From the NCBI GenBank assembly GCA_022701365.1, contig JAKUHH010000090.1, forward strand, positions 625,024-689,023: DNA of 64,000 nucleotides. The letters are read 5' to 3'. Position numbers and translations under genes: made by a program. The notes below the pieces were generated by a model. It was not told the origin of the DNA and ran no database searches. It was given only the letters and a program-made list of their open reading frames with translations. Positions 1 to 11,488 of the stretch are shown here, in pieces. Origin of the DNA: Mycocentrospora acerina (Eukaryota; Ascomycota; Dothideomycetes; Pleosporales). The first letter of the stretch is position 1; the number at the start of each line of letters is the position of its first letter.

Positions 1-397
1 TGGCTCAGAATGGCAAGACGCTTATTGTTGACTCGGTCGGCAACGTGTTTTTGGAAGAAGAGACTGAAGAAGGCCAAAAGGGCGAGTTTCTTCTTGATGT
101 ACGTACCTTTTTTTTTCTCTCTTTTATATATATAAATACATTACCCACAACTAACAACTTCAACAGCCCGATGAGGAGCCCAAGCCTACCATCTACGACA
201 CCCTCCTCTTCCAGCTCCCCAAGTTTGCTTTCAACCAGACCGTCGGCCGTGTGCTTGGCAAGAAGGAACTCGTCGAGGAGCCGCTCCTTGAGTCATCTGA
301 CCTACCCGAGGACGAGGCTGCCATTCAGTCTGCTACTGCGCAGAACCTCAACGGCGAGGCGAGGAAGCGAAAGGAAAAGGCCAAGAGTGGGAGATAG
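1..397 (+). CDS. ERJ5-like ER J-domain protein, 3' end only
   Basis: Only the last two exons are in the window. Exon 1-98 is read from base 3, an intron spans 99-166 (GTACGT to ACAG), and the last exon is 167-397 ending in TAG. The visible C-terminus has an acidic stretch, a PKPTIYDTLLFQLPKF block followed by FNQTVGR, and a basic tail. This layout resembles the C-terminal part of fungal ERJ5, a type I ER-membrane J-domain co-chaperone that supports folding in the ER. The J domain itself lies outside the window, so the assignment rests on the tail alone. It could be another membrane J-protein. Confidence 0.6.
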
Positions 398-1200
398 TTT
401 ATCTTTTTTTATTAAAAGGGGAGCATGTAGCGGTAAAAGTGTTGAGTGGGCAAGGAGAAGAGGGAAGAGAATATAGAGAAGAAGAAGAGAAAGGGATTTG
501 TATGTGTTTTCTTTTGCATAGAATGAAGGAGAAGAAGAAATGGTATACACAAAAGTTGTTCCCTTTTTCTTTTTTTCTTTAACGCATGTGCGGGGAGAAG
601 AAAATGGGTGTTTTTGATTACTGGTCTTTTGTTGTAGTTGGTGGTGGTGGTGATGGTGGTTATACATGCGAATAAACAGGTGAATAATCACTCGTTTTTT
701 TTTACTCGTTAGACCAGAATGCCAGTCAAAATGACATTTTCTTAAAAGAAAAGCCGCAAGTGAGCAATGATAATATATATATATATATGTATACATATAT
801 GCGTGATAAAGTCATGTTGTCGTTGATGATATTGATGAAGACGACGATAGGGTATTTTACATGTTAATTTTTTTTTAAATTCAATTTCCCCTTCTTCCTC
901 TTCTTCTACTTCTTCTTCTACAGCATCATCTACTTCTTTACATCCAGAGATTTTTTCCTAAACAATTCTTCTTTCCCCCCAAAGATGGCCTCGGATAAGT
1001 CTTGTTTCCTACTCGACAAGGAGAAAGGGGGAAAAGAAACAAGGATAAAACGAGAGAAACGCCTGCGCTATGCATAAACCTGGATTCTTTTTTTCCCTTC
1101 TTCTTCTTCTTCTTCTTCTTCTCTTTCATGTCCATTCTTTTCGTCTTCTCATCTTTTCTTGTATCCATTCCAGGTAAGATGAGATGCGAAATAACATCCC
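398..1200. other. intergenic region, AT-rich with microsatellites
   Basis: No convincing gene. It holds the 3' untranslated region of the ERJ5-like gene and the downstream flank of FCF1, which converge here. Poly-T and TTTTTTC tracts are frequent. There is an AT dinucleotide run near 773-800 and a TTC run near 1096-1122. Open frames on both strands are low-complexity (poly-K, poly-F, poly-H) and follow from these runs. Confidence 0.7.
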
Positions 1201-2011
1201 TCAATGGCTATCAGGCGCGTCGGGCAGCCTCTCAATGACATACTTGCCCTTTGCAACGCTCACAATCGGCACACCGGGAATCTTCCTAATCCTCCTCTTC
1301 AGATCCCTGTCGTTTGTCGCAACCAGGTAGATGCGATGCTTCATGACACGATCGACGATGCAGTCATCAGCATATGTGCCCTTGTGGTCGCACTTGAGGC
1401 GCTCCCAGCGCTCGTCGCGCGCAATGCGCAGGGCAATGCGGTACTTGGGGCCCAGTTTCTCCAGCTCGGCCATGACGCACGTGGTGATGATGGGCGTGGC
1501 TTTGGCGTACAGCAGGTCCATGAGGGCCTTGTCGAGCTCGAGCTTGCCGTGGACCGTGTGCGAGAGGAAATTGGTGTCGACGAGGACCGAGTAAGGCGGG
1601 CCAAGGGCAGTGTTGGCCTGGAAGAAGAGCGCCGAGGAGACTTGGGGGCTGGAGAAGGTGGTGGTTAGCTCTGCAGTGGATGACAGGAAGTGGGAAGTGG
1701 GTAGTGGGTGGTGATTAGAGGGAGACGAGAAACGGGCAGACGTACATCTCGCGCTTGGCCTGGCTTTCGGCCTCCTTCTTCTTTGCTTCTATCTCGCCAG
1801 CCATTTGGTTCTTCTTGCTGGGGTGGGGGTTAGCCAGGGCACTGGGGGAGAGGAGGGGAGGGGCGCGCGGGCGTCGCATACAGTCGTGCATCGCGTTGGC
1901 CTGGGGGTGTGTTAGCAGCTGGACGGCATTTTCTTGTCCTCGCACAGCACAGCACTCACCAATGACCCTCTTCACCTGCGCAAACTTGCGCGTCTTCTTC
2001 TGGACACCCAT
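1201..2011 (-). CDS. FCF1: FCF1/UTP24, PIN-domain rRNA-processing endonuclease
   Basis: FCF1 is the small-subunit-processome nuclease needed for early pre-18S cleavages in the nucleolus. Four exons: 1960-2011, 1882-1900, 1746-1817 and 1201-1648, with introns of 59, 64 and 97 bases. Phase is kept throughout and gives 196 residues, close to the yeast length. The N-terminus MGVQKKTRKFAQVKRVIG is typical. The PIN domain follows, from about residue 65, with acidic metal-site candidates in VLVDTNFL, MAELEKL, DDCIVDRVM and ATNDRDL. The second exon is only 19 bases long but is required to read VIGQRDARL across the junctions. The start is the first ATG, and CSI2 diverges from it upstream. Confidence 0.95.
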
Positions 2012-2740
2012 GGCGGCGGCTGGTTGTGGTGGAGCGCGAGCGGTGCTGGAGACGGCGCCGGTGCAGACAAACGCACACGCCGGGCTTGACCACTTTTCAG
2101 TGGGCCCTCGTCACGTGCCGCGCTCGCCCTCTGCCAAGGCCAGGACGCCGCCCGTGCCCGAAATAGCAGCAGGCAGCGCAGGGACGAGCCTGACGTGCCG
2201 ACGACTGCAAGGGCCAAAGCCGCCTTTTTCCCTTGGTGCTCGCCAGTGCTTGTCTGTCAGCACACGCACGCAACACCGTCCATCGTTTTCTTCTTCTCCT
2301 TCGTCTTCGTCTTCGTCTTCGTCTTCTTTTTTGGCCAACCCGCCTCACATGTCCATCGCTACGTAATCTTCCCACTGCGCTATTCCTCCATCGCTCCGTG
2401 GGCGACATTACTCCATCGATCGCCAGCCCGTGGGGAGCCTAGCGACCCTTGCCTCCGCCCCTGCGACCCTGCGACCCTGCGGCCCTGCGACCCCGTCCAA
2501 CCTCCACCACTTTCACTTCCACTGCTCTCGTGCAAACTGCCTGCCTGTTCTCCGCCTTGTCGCTCATTGTGTCGCCTACTGCGCCGCTCGCTGCACCCCT
2601 CCTCTGCTTACCGTCCATCCCGTGACCTGGCCCTTTCATCGCTCCCTCTGCGCCTCGGGGCTTCCCACAACGACACCGTCCCCTAACCGCCCGCCCACCA
2701 CCTCTCCCAGAGAGACGCACCCTCGCTTGCAAACACGGCC
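2012..2740. promoter_or_regulatory. shared upstream region of FCF1 and CSI2-like gene
   Basis: This 729-base gap separates two divergent genes and must hold both promoters and 5' untranslated regions. It is GC-rich and C/T-biased on the plus strand toward the CSI2-like gene. It contains a CTTCGT hexamer run near 2290-2327 and a short CTGCGACC repeat near 2457-2495. No clear TATA box was seen. Open frames here are translations of the repeats. Confidence 0.55.
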
Positions 2741-3865
2741 ATGCGTCCCTCTGCCGGCCTCCTGGCCCTGCTTGCCCTTGCTGCGCCTGCCGTCCTCGCC
2801 CAGAACACCAACCTGCCAAACCTGTCTACTCTTTCGCAGCCGGATGGCCAGGGAGCGTCCACATCTTCCACAGCCGCCTCCAACACTGCAACAACAGCGG
2901 CTGCAACCACAAGATCAACCCAAGCGTCCACTAGCACAGCCGCCGCATCCACCCAGTCGTCCTCTAGTTCAGCAGCGGCAACCACTACCACCAACAACAG
3001 CCAGTTTCCCACCGTCACAACAGACAACGGCATCCGCCTTTCGGGCCTCCCTACCCTGGCCGGTGTCGGTATTCCCAACCAAAAGGTCCCAGACACGGCC
3101 AATGCGCCGTTTATGCAAAAGTCGACTCTTCCCGATGGCACAGTCTTCATCTGCGTCGGCGCCATCCTCGGCTTCCTGGGAGTGTGTGTGCTGCTCTGGC
3201 GTGGCCTAGTCGCATGGTCTCTGCATCGTTCCGTCAAGCGCGCAGCCATGGTACAGAGCGCTGCAGACATCAAGGCCATGTCGGCCATACCTGGCAACAA
3301 GCGCGGCATGTACAACGTCGTTGGCGCAACCTCGACCATGTCGCTCGACCACCTGTCCGCCGCCCCACCAGGTACATCGCGACCTCAGAAGCCTGGTGGT
3401 CCTTCCGTACGCTCCAACTCGACACTCTTCTTCTCCCCCACCGCCGGTGGCGCAGCAGGCATACACAATCAGGGAAACCGCTCCTCCAACTACCTCCCCG
3501 CCGGCTACTACGCCACCGGCACCGCCGCGCCCTCGTCCTCTGTCCACGTCGGCGGCCACCCCTCAACAAACTCTCTCGCTATCCCAGGCTCCCGCTCTGG
3601 CATCTCTCCCCCTACATCGCCCTCCCTACCCCCATCTCGCGGCTATGACCGCGCTTCGCACTCGCGCGACGGCATGTCCATGTATAACCGCAATAGTGTT
3701 GCTACCCTTGGCACTGGCCGCAGCCCTCTTTACGGCGCGGAAAATGTCAGCCAGCTTTCCTTGAACCTTCCTGGTGGCACGGCAACGGGCGGGAGAGCAC
3801 CGAGCGCCTATCTCGAGGATCTATTCGAAAACCACAACGGAAGCAATTCGCGAGAGAGATTTTAG
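2741..3865 (+). CDS. CSI2-like single-pass membrane protein
   Basis: Uninterrupted frame of 374 residues. A signal peptide covers about residues 1-20, ending in APAVLAQ. A Ser/Thr/Ala-rich, probably O-mannosylated ectodomain follows to about residue 90. A conserved block (GLPTLAGVGIP, then ANAPFM and LPDGTVFI) leads into one transmembrane helix near residues 130-155 with a basic stop-transfer end. The cytoplasmic tail is Ser/Pro/Gly-rich. This is the layout of the fungal CSI2 family, linked in yeast to chitin synthesis and the bud neck. The exact function is unknown. The signal peptide and membrane topology are more certain than the family name. Confidence 0.75.
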   Translation: MRPSAGLLALLALAAPAVLAQNTNLPNLSTLSQPDGQGASTSSTAASNTATTAAATTRSTQASTSTAAASTQSSSSSAAATTTTNNSQFPTVTTDNGIRLSGLPTLAGVGIPNQKVPDTANAPFMQKSTLPDGTVFICVGAILGFLGVCVLLWRGLVAWSLHRSVKRAAMVQSAADIKAMSAIPGNKRGMYNVVGATSTMSLDHLSAAPPGTSRPQKPGGPSVRSNSTLFFSPTAGGAAGIHNQGNRSSNYLPAGYYATGTAAPSSSVHVGGHPSTNSLAIPGSRSGISPPTSPSLPPSRGYDRASHSRDGMSMYNRNSVATLGTGRSPLYGAENVSQLSLNLPGGTATGGRAPSAYLEDLFENHNGSNSRERF

Positions 3866-4406
3866 AAACATCTCAAGCAAGCGTGTGTCGTTGTAAAAGA
3901 AGGGAGTGAGCAAGGGAGCTTGTATAGGTTTGGAAGTGGAGAGATGAAGACGAAGACGGACATGGTTTGATGACCGACAGTCTGGACTTGATGCTTTTTT
4001 TGCTTTTTTGTGTGTGCGTCGCATCAAGTCGGCTGTGTTTGTATGTGTGCGTGTTTGTGTGTTTTATATCTATTTGTCAGTGGCTTGTACTTTGCCCATT
4101 GTTTTTTTGTTTGAGGCTTTGATTGGTTCTGGGCTTGGGTCTTGTCGTCAGGACTTGGACTTGTTCTTGTTCTTGAACCGGGGCTGAGGCTGGGCCTGAG
4201 ATTGGAATTCGAATTGCGAAATGGCGTTGTAGGCGTGTTGGGAATCAAGTCAACTCAAGTCAAGTCCAATGAGATGGAATGGGGATGGGGATAGGGATGT
4301 GAATGCTTGTTATTCTTTGCCTCTTTTCTTGTATATAGTCTTGAATGTTTCTAGTGGAAGGGTAGGAAGGAGGGGGGTTGGGTGGTTGGAGTAATGTACG
4401 CAGAGT

Positions 4407-4441
4407 AGTGAGTGAGTGAGTGAGTGAGTGAGTGAGTGAGT

Positions 4442-4488
<47 letters not shown>
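4407..4488. repeat. compound microsatellite (AGTG)n-(AG)n
   Basis: About nine AGTG units run directly into about 21 AG units. The minus strand reads as Ser-Leu repeats and the plus strand as Glu-Arg repeats, which creates spurious open frames. Confidence 0.95.
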
Positions 4489-4489
<1 letters not shown>

Positions 4490-4539
4490 TGCCCAAAAAA
4501 GACAAGTCGTCGTGTAGTTACTACCCCCAGTTCGGTTGG

Positions 4540-4564
4540 TCAGTCAGTCAGTCAGTCAGTCAGT
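4540..4564. repeat. (CAGT)n microsatellite
   Basis: About six perfect CAGT units follow TTCGGTTGGT. The same tetramer family forms the much longer array at 57637-57766. Confidence 0.9.
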
Positions 4565-4916
4565 CCATACATCTATGGCAATAATAGACTATTTTATATT
4601 TTATTTCCTCCTCATTTCCACGCGTGGTCTTGGATGTCGAATATGAGTCACTTTTCTTTAATTCCTCTTTAGTTCATCGATTTCAACTTTTTTAGGGGCG
4701 GAGGGTGGAGTAGGGAGGTGGGGAGGTGGGGAGGTGAAGGTGAAAGCGTTTCAGAGTTGAAGATTCGTCGTCATCACCAACATCAAGTCATAGTACAGCT
4801 GATTTATACGAATTTAATATAAGTTTTGTGTAGTGTAGCGTAGTGTAGTGTAGTATAGTGTGGTATCATGCAACGAGCAAAATGGTATCATTATCTACAC
4901 GCATACATACAATATA

Positions 4917-6491
4917 CTAAGACATTTCCTCATCGCTGCTACTCTCATCATCATCCTTTTCAACCTCAGCCACCTCCTCCTCTTCCTCCTCCTTATCCGG
5001 CTTCCCCGTCATGCCAAACGACTTCAAGCACGTGATCCTTGTGCCTGTCGAGTATGTGCCCAACAACCTCCCTACTAGCTTTGCACTGAGGCCCTTGTCC
5101 TGCTCCGCGGCATCGCTGCCTGTGAGTTCTGCAGCAGTGAGAGACCAGAGGCGCACGGTGCCATCGCTGCTTCCGGTGATGATGAGGAAGAGGGATGTGT
5201 CGGCATCGGAGAAGGGGAGCACGGCAAAGTCCTTGACACGCCCGGATATGCCTGCTGCGGGGCCGCCCATCTGTGCGAGGAGTTTGGCCGGGGGGATGTC
5301 GTCTTTGCCAGGGTTGGCGTTATCGGGGTCGGTGGTGGTGGCGCTCGTGTCATAGACAAGGACACGACCGTCTTCTGTGGACACGAGGAGCGTGTTTGGA
5401 TGCGATTTCGACGGGAGGTAGTGCATTTTGTGAATTTTTGTTTTTGGGGCAGGGAGAACCTTGGCTTTGGGCTTCGAGTCGATGCCGAAGAGGACGATGC
5501 CGCGTTCAAAGGCGACGGCGAATTCTTCACCCTCGGCGTCCCAGATCACGCTGCGGCCTTCGCCGGACCCGAAACGTCCTTCGCTGACGGCAGTGAGGAT
5601 TTCGCGGCCAAAGTTGAGCACGCCCGCTTTCTTGCCCGTTACCAGATTCCACAGTCGCATGCACTTTTCGCCTTTGCCGACGCTGACCATGAGTTTCATG
5701 CTGGGATGGACGGCAAAGTCGTTGATGCCAGAGGGTACTTCTCCCGGTCCAGCCGTGTCTCCACTGGGTCGTCCCTGCGGTTTTGGAATTGGCGCTTTGA
5801 TGGTTGATAGCGCGGTCCAGTCGCGGGTTCGTGTGATTGCTATGGTGCTGTCTTCTGCAGAGCTTAGGAGCTTGCTCCGTGTGGGGAAGTAGAGCGCTGT
5901 GATATTGGAAGAATGGTGGAGTAGTGCCCCGAGCTCCTTGTTCTTGGGGTTTTCTGTGATGGAGCTACCATTTAGGGAGGGGAGCTTCAGCTTATTTTTG
6001 GAGATGGTTGGGGGGGCTGTGGAGAGTGAGTACAGGTTGATGCGCTCGTCAGTGGCACCAGTCGCAAGGGTAACCTTATTGGTTTCCTCTGATAGCGGTG
6101 AGAGAGCCAGGCATCGAATAGCAGACGCATGGGCGTTGAACAAAAAGGTGTCTGTAAAGTCGACTTTGGGCTTGTCGGCGTCTGTGGTTGCTGCATCGTC
6201 CTGTCCAGTGACCAGGCTCCGCGGAATTGTCGCCGCAAAGCCGTGAAGAACCCTCTCGTATGAACCAGTAATGATTTGGAAAGTCGCCATCTCAGCGCGA
6301 GCCGTCTCTGTATCTTTGGTTGTCGATTCCACTTGTACTGCAGCAGCTTTTGCATCTACTGCAGCATCTTCCTTGGGCTTAACAATTGCAACTTCAACTC
6401 GTACAGCTTGCTTTGGCGTCGACGCAGTGTCCTCCTTCCTGCTCTTCAATGCACCAGCCTTTTCGGCGTTGTCTCTCTTTCTCTTCGCCAT
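4917..6491 (-). CDS. MAK11: MAK11/PAK1IP1-type WD40 ribosome-biogenesis factor
   Basis: Single-exon frame of 524 residues from the ATG at 6491 (MAKRKRDNAEK). The frame stays open a little further upstream but offers no ATG there. The basic N-terminus fits nuclear import. WD40 repeats begin with FQIITGSYERVLHGF near residue 75; other blades include HASAIRCLALSPL, LHHSSNITALYF, INDFAVHPSMKLMVSVGKG and LIITGSSDGTVRLWSL. The tail is strongly acidic (EEEEEEVAEVEKDDDE). The family acts in the nucleolus or nucleus in 60S subunit maturation and, in animals, binds PAK1. Yeast MAK11 has the same layout. Confidence 0.88.
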   Translation of the reverse strand: MAKRKRDNAEKAGALKSRKEDTASTPKQAVRVEVAIVKPKEDAAVDAKAAAVQVESTTKDTETARAEMATFQIITGSYERVLHGFAATIPRSLVTGQDDAATTDADKPKVDFTDTFLFNAHASAIRCLALSPLSEETNKVTLATGATDERINLYSLSTAPPTISKNKLKLPSLNGSSITENPKNKELGALLHHSSNITALYFPTRSKLLSSAEDSTIAITRTRDWTALSTIKAPIPKPQGRPSGDTAGPGEVPSGINDFAVHPSMKLMVSVGKGEKCMRLWNLVTGKKAGVLNFGREILTAVSEGRFGSGEGRSVIWDAEGEEFAVAFERGIVLFGIDSKPKAKVLPAPKTKIHKMHYLPSKSHPNTLLVSTEDGRVLVYDTSATTTDPDNANPGKDDIPPAKLLAQMGGPAAGISGRVKDFAVLPFSDADTSLFLIITGSSDGTVRLWSLTAAELTGSDAAEQDKGLSAKLVGRLLGTYSTGTRITCLKSFGMTGKPDKEEEEEEVAEVEKDDDESSSDEEMS

Positions 6492-6797
6492 ATCTGCCTG
6501 CAAAAAACGCGTGTTGTTGCAGTCGAGATCTCGAACGCGAAATTTTGAGGATCAGCAAATAGCTCGCGCCTAGCCGGATATGGTCAAGTCAAAGCTTGTC
6601 GCGGGCAGGCAGTGACGAGGGGCGCGCGCGGAACAGCCAAGCGGGCTCCTCTCCCAACGACTCCTGCAAAGTCCCCATCAGTTCAGTGTATCGTCAACCA
6701 AGATTCCATCAACGCTCGCGCTCCACCACCCTCACAATCCATCACGTTGGCGACACTCGTAGAAAACGGATGTCGGCCACCGATCGTCGGTCTTCAT
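6492..6797. promoter_or_regulatory. divergent promoter of MAK11 and EAF1
   Basis: A 306-base gap between two divergent chromatin or ribosome-biogenesis genes. Transcription of both must start here. No clear TATA box or other site could be named. Confidence 0.55.
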
Positions 6798-9700
6798 ATG
6801 TCCCTCGACGGTCTTCGTGATGCATCAATTAGGGAGAAAAAGAATGAGATCGCGTAAGTAACATGCTCTGATATTGTCGCACTGCGGTCCAAACGATGGC
6901 GTGCATCCATGCGACACGGGAAAATCGCTCGTTTTGTTTTATTTCTGCGTGGTGGTGCTGACATGGCCGTGTATAGGAACTGCCTGCAGCGGCACAAGAG
7001 CTACCTCCGCCAGCTTCAGCACTACACGACCCTTGTAGCTGCGGGTCGCGTACCCCAGCCCGCCAGCGTTGAGCTCACCGAGGACGAGTTTCGCTTCCTC
7101 GACGCAAACGCTCTTGACAAGTAAGGCATTTATTTGTGTTTTCTCGCGTTGCATCCGTTGCGCCCTTGTAATGCGACTGCACTTACAAGTCGTGACTTCC
7201 TGTTATCATCATCATCGTCGTCGTCGTCGCGCTGCTGTACTGACACTCGTGCGCTCTCAGAGGTCGGCACTTTCACGATGCAACACTGCCTTTTCCATCC
7301 TGCCCGCCTTTACTCCAGCAATCCTCCCTGCCGGCCACATTGCCGTTCCAGAACCCCGCCAGGCCCTCGTTGTCCAACTACCCATCATCCTCGCCATCTC
7401 CCGTCCGCGGTCCCAGCCTCGAGGACCAATTACGCGCAGCATCTGCTTCGCCCTCCATTGTGAACCAATCACTACCACCATCAGAGAAAGGCGATACAGC
7501 CCAAGTCGCCAGGCCCCCTCCGGTCGCACCCCGAATAGAAAGATCATCAATGTCTACTATGGAAGAGAAGGTGGGAAGCAAGGTTCCGACCGAGTCACCA
7601 CGTTCGCTACGTAGCCAGCCATCGAAGGCTCTGGCTGTCAAAGACGAGACGGTTGTGATTGAGGCTTTGTCCGACTCGAAGCCTGCCAATTCACAAAGCC
7701 GTGACAACAGCACTATTGCAACAAGTCAGGACGGATCCTTCTCAGCATCGACCCCACAAGACTCGCCCAAGCCGCCACAAGTTGTTCATTTGCCTCCGCA
7801 GGAGGTTCAGGAAGCGAGGCTACGTGAGACGGAGCAAAAGTTGGAGAAAGTGGCGGAGAAGGAGCGAAGAGAGGACCTTCGGCTTGCTCCACCCATCACA
7901 AACGGGGCTATCGATACAGTTTCCTCGCCATCATCGACCGTTGGTGCATACTCGCATGCGACGCCCCATGCGCCCCACCACTCCCCAGACACTAGTCCAG
8001 ACACCGAGTCCTTCCCCGAGCATCGCCATCCAACATCACTAAGCGATGACGCCATGGATCCTGTAGTGCAGCAAATCAAAGAGGATCACGAACGTGCATT
8101 GCAGAAACAGATGGCGGAAGCAAGAGAACGAGAACGCGAGGACGGCTCTGCGACACCAGATGCTGAAAGACAGATTGAACATGAGGAGGCAATACGACTT
8201 GCTCGCGATGGCAAACGTCGTTTGAGTAACTCAAAACTTGGTCCAGTGGCAATGACACAAGATGCTGAGGAGATCATGGTTGGGATTAAGGTGGAACATG
8301 AGCAGCTGGTTGGGTCAAAATCTGCACAAGACCTTGCGACAGATTCACTCCCCACACCTGCTACGACCGCTCCTGAACCATCCATTCTGGAACCCGATGC
8401 TGCTGCAAATGATTCTAGCCGGGCGACAGACGGCGAATCTGGAGCCTTTGAGCACCCAACTCCACCTGCTGATATTGATATTGACATGGATGATGCGCCG
8501 CCATTGACGGAACAACAAACCACCCCGAGACAACTCCAACCATCACGCATTGAGCGTATGATGTCGCGAGGTTCGTCTGGGCCAAGTCGACAAAAAATCA
8601 ATTCAGAATTGAGTGGAGAGAGGGCGATGGTAAAGCCTGCATTGATGTCCCACTCCAGCAACGTTTCAGCATCAGTGAGCCCACTACGATCCAAGCATAA
8701 CGACCGTACACTGAGAGAGGTATCCACTGTTGTATTTGCCAAGAAGAATTCCAACAGAGCTACGAAAGCATTGCAACTTCAGCATGAAGACTATGCGTCG
8801 TTACAAGGAGCTTCAGAAGATTCCAGTCGCGACTACCTTGAAGGCCTTTTCAAGTACCAGGCACACCATCCTCCTAGGTCGGCACCCCTCCAGGAATTGG
8901 TAGCGTCTGCGCGGAAGACAGTATCAACTGCCGGAACGCTCGCCATGATTCGTGAACATCAGGATTACAAGATACTTAAGAGAGTGTACCAGTTGCAGAA
9001 TGCAAACCGGTGGTCTCTCCGTCAGCTTCAAAAGGCAGTAGAGCCTGAACGTCCCTTCTCACATCAAGACCAACTTCTTCTAGAGATGAAGTGGATGCAG
9101 ACGGATTTTCGAGAAGAGCGAAGATGGAAGAAGGCCCTTGCTACGACTCTTGCTGAGTGGTGTGCAGACTACATCAGCTCTAGCCCAGAAGATCGAATAC
9201 TGCTGAGAATCAACGCACGCATTCCGGAATCGAGAACTCGCGTAAGCGACGACGACCAGGACATGGGAGATGCTCCTACTCCAGATCTGATTCACTCTGG
9301 TGCGAACGAGACCGAGAGCGAGTCATACGCTGACGAAGACGAGCTTCTCACTCCTTACAACGCACACCCTCCTGTTGGCCTCTTCTCTCTCGGCTTCGAT
9401 GACTTTGTCATGAAGATTGATCGCACACCCGCCAGTGATGTCATGTTTGGAGAGATACCTTTCTACACACCCACGCTCGAGAGTTCGAGTGACAATCCAT
9501 TCTCACTTCGTGATCCACCTCTACTCCCTGTGTCCAAGTTCGTCACCGGAAAACTTGTCTCCCAGGTAAGAGGTCCGCCCAGGAAGCGGAGCCGATATGA
9601 ATACGATTCTGAAGACGAGCCCTCAACGCCCCCAAGTCGTTCAGGAACATCTGCTGAGCACTCAATGCCTTCAACGCCTGGCCGAAGGTTGTTTTGTCGA

Positions 9701-11488
9701 AACGACCTGCCTCCTGAGATGACTGATGTAGCGCTATTCAATACAGAGAACAAACATGTTCGTGACCGACTTCAAGCTGCTCATCATTTTAGACCACCGA
9801 CCGAGTTTAACATGCCATCGGTTGCATTCTTTGAACACAGAACACCATCTCAATGGTTGTGGGAAGAGGATCAGAAACTGCGGGCTTTGGTGAAGGAATA
9901 CACCTTCAACTGGTCTCTTGTATCACAGCAACTATCTCTGCCATCTCTGTTCGTATCTGGGTCTGGTCGACGAACACCGTGGGAGTGTTTTGAGCGTTGG
10001 GTTCAGCTTGAAGGTTTGCCTGCGGAGATGTCCAAGACGCAGTACTTCCGAACTTACCAAGGTCGACTGGAGCAAGCCAACAAAACAGTATTTGCTCAAT
10101 ACCAAGCTCAACAACAGCAACAACAGCAGCAAGGTCAGACACCAGGACAGCCGCGAAGGAGACCTACCACCACGCCGATCCGGGTGGAAAGAAGGAGAGA
10201 CAACCGCCATCTAGCCATCATAGACGGAATGCGTAAGCTCGCAAGAAAGCGTGAGTCTGCTGCGCACAAGCAAGCAGAGTCCCAGAAAGCTGCCGCAATG
10301 CGTAAAGCCCACGAGCCTGCGCCACCCAAGAGCACTTTTCACACACCGCAAGAGTTCAGCCGTCTCAAGTGGGAACGCGAGGAGAAACTGAGGCAAAGAC
10401 AACAACAGGAAGTGAACATGAGGGTAAGATATCACATTACCATGAACGCGTATAGCACTGACCTTCAGCAGCAGCAAATGATGGCTCAACGCCAAGCTCA
10501 AATGCAAGCGCAAGCAGGCATGGCCAATGGTGTCAACCAGATGCAACGCAACGGAACACCTGGAGGTAACCCCAATGTTCCTGCTCAAATGGCCAACCAA
10601 TCTTCCCAGCAAGCTCAGACTGCTGCCGCAATGGCGGCACGGACACAACAGGGTCAACAGGGAATGCAAGGCAACTTTGCAAATGGCAACATGCCTGGCA
10701 TGTCTATGGGTACACCGGGTGTCCCTCAGGCACAGATGCAAGGTAACATGCAGAATGCCCAGCGCATGGCTCCTCCAGACCAGATACGCATGGCTATGCA
10801 GCGAGGCCAATTCCAGAACGGTAACTCGCAGCAACAACAGCAGCAGTTCCAGCTACAGCAACAGCAACTTGGCATGGCCGGTAACCTTACGCCAGGCATG
10901 GGTATGAATAACATTCCTAACGCAAACATGATGGCATCTATGTCTAATCAGAACCTGAACGGAAATATGAACGGAAATATGAACGCTTCCATGAATGGAA
11001 TGGCCAACAATGCTGGATCACCACGGATGAACCAGGTTAATCCTGCCATGCAAAGCCCTGCTCGGCCTTTGTCTAGTGGTCACATGCCCCAGCTCTTGCA
11101 GATGCAAAACACTATAAAGGTACAACATCCGGAATGGAGCCCCGACCAAGTCCAAAAAGTGGCATCCGAACAACTATCCCGGTTCCTGGCTAAACAACGC
11201 GTACAGGCAATGAATGCTGCAGCTGGCTCACCTGGCATGTCCTCGTCTCCCCAGCTTGGAAACAACCATTATCTCCAGCAACAAAATGGCGCCATGGCTA
11301 CCAGTCCTCCAGCAAACGCAGTCCAGAACTATCAGCAACAGCTTGTCCAGCAACAACGGTTGATGAGTCAGACGCAAAGGCAGGTTGGGAGTCCTGGGTT
11401 GAATGCCCGGCCACTAAGCAGGAGTGCAACGCCGCAGAACCCGCAAATGCAGCAGCAGAGTCCGAGCATGCAGCCAGCTCGGACTTGA
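6798..11488 (+). CDS. EAF1: EAF1/VID21, NuA4 acetyltransferase scaffold
   Basis: EAF1 holds the NuA4 histone H4/H2A acetyltransferase complex together. Exons: 6798-6853, 6977-7120 and 7261-11488. Phases join to read REKKNEIANCLQRHKSYL and then NALDKGRHFHDATLPF. The product is about 1475 residues. An HSA domain lies near residues 665-705 (PFSHQDQLLLEMKWMQ). A Myb/SANT-like domain lies near 930-990 (TPSQWLWEEDQKLRALVKEY). A poly-Gln tract starts near 1017, and the last 350 residues are Gln/Asn/Met-rich. A 45-base in-frame segment at 10424-10468 has the look of an intron (GTAAGA to TTCAG) without a stop codon. If it is spliced, the protein is 1460 residues. The start chosen is the ATG giving MSLDGLRDASI. 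Confidence 0.92.

Larger units (their letters stand above)
3866..4916. other. intergenic region between two convergent genes, repeat-rich
   Basis: Holds the 3' flanks of the CSI2-like gene and MAK11. It is built of short simple repeats (listed separately) and G-rich or T-rich tracts, for example near 4690-4740. A TAGTG/GTAGT run lies at about 4829-4862. No gene was recognised. Confidence 0.7.

Noticed and set aside
938..1238. poly-Lys and poly-Phe frames on both strands
   Set aside because: Translation of a TTC run in an intergenic region.
2233..2442. Arg/Leu-rich frame upstream of the CSI2-like gene
   Set aside because: Comes from the CTTCGT hexamer run; no start context or homology.
4260..4505. 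Ser-Leu and Ser-His-Ser-Leu repeat protein
   Set aside because: Translation of the AG and AGTG microsatellites.
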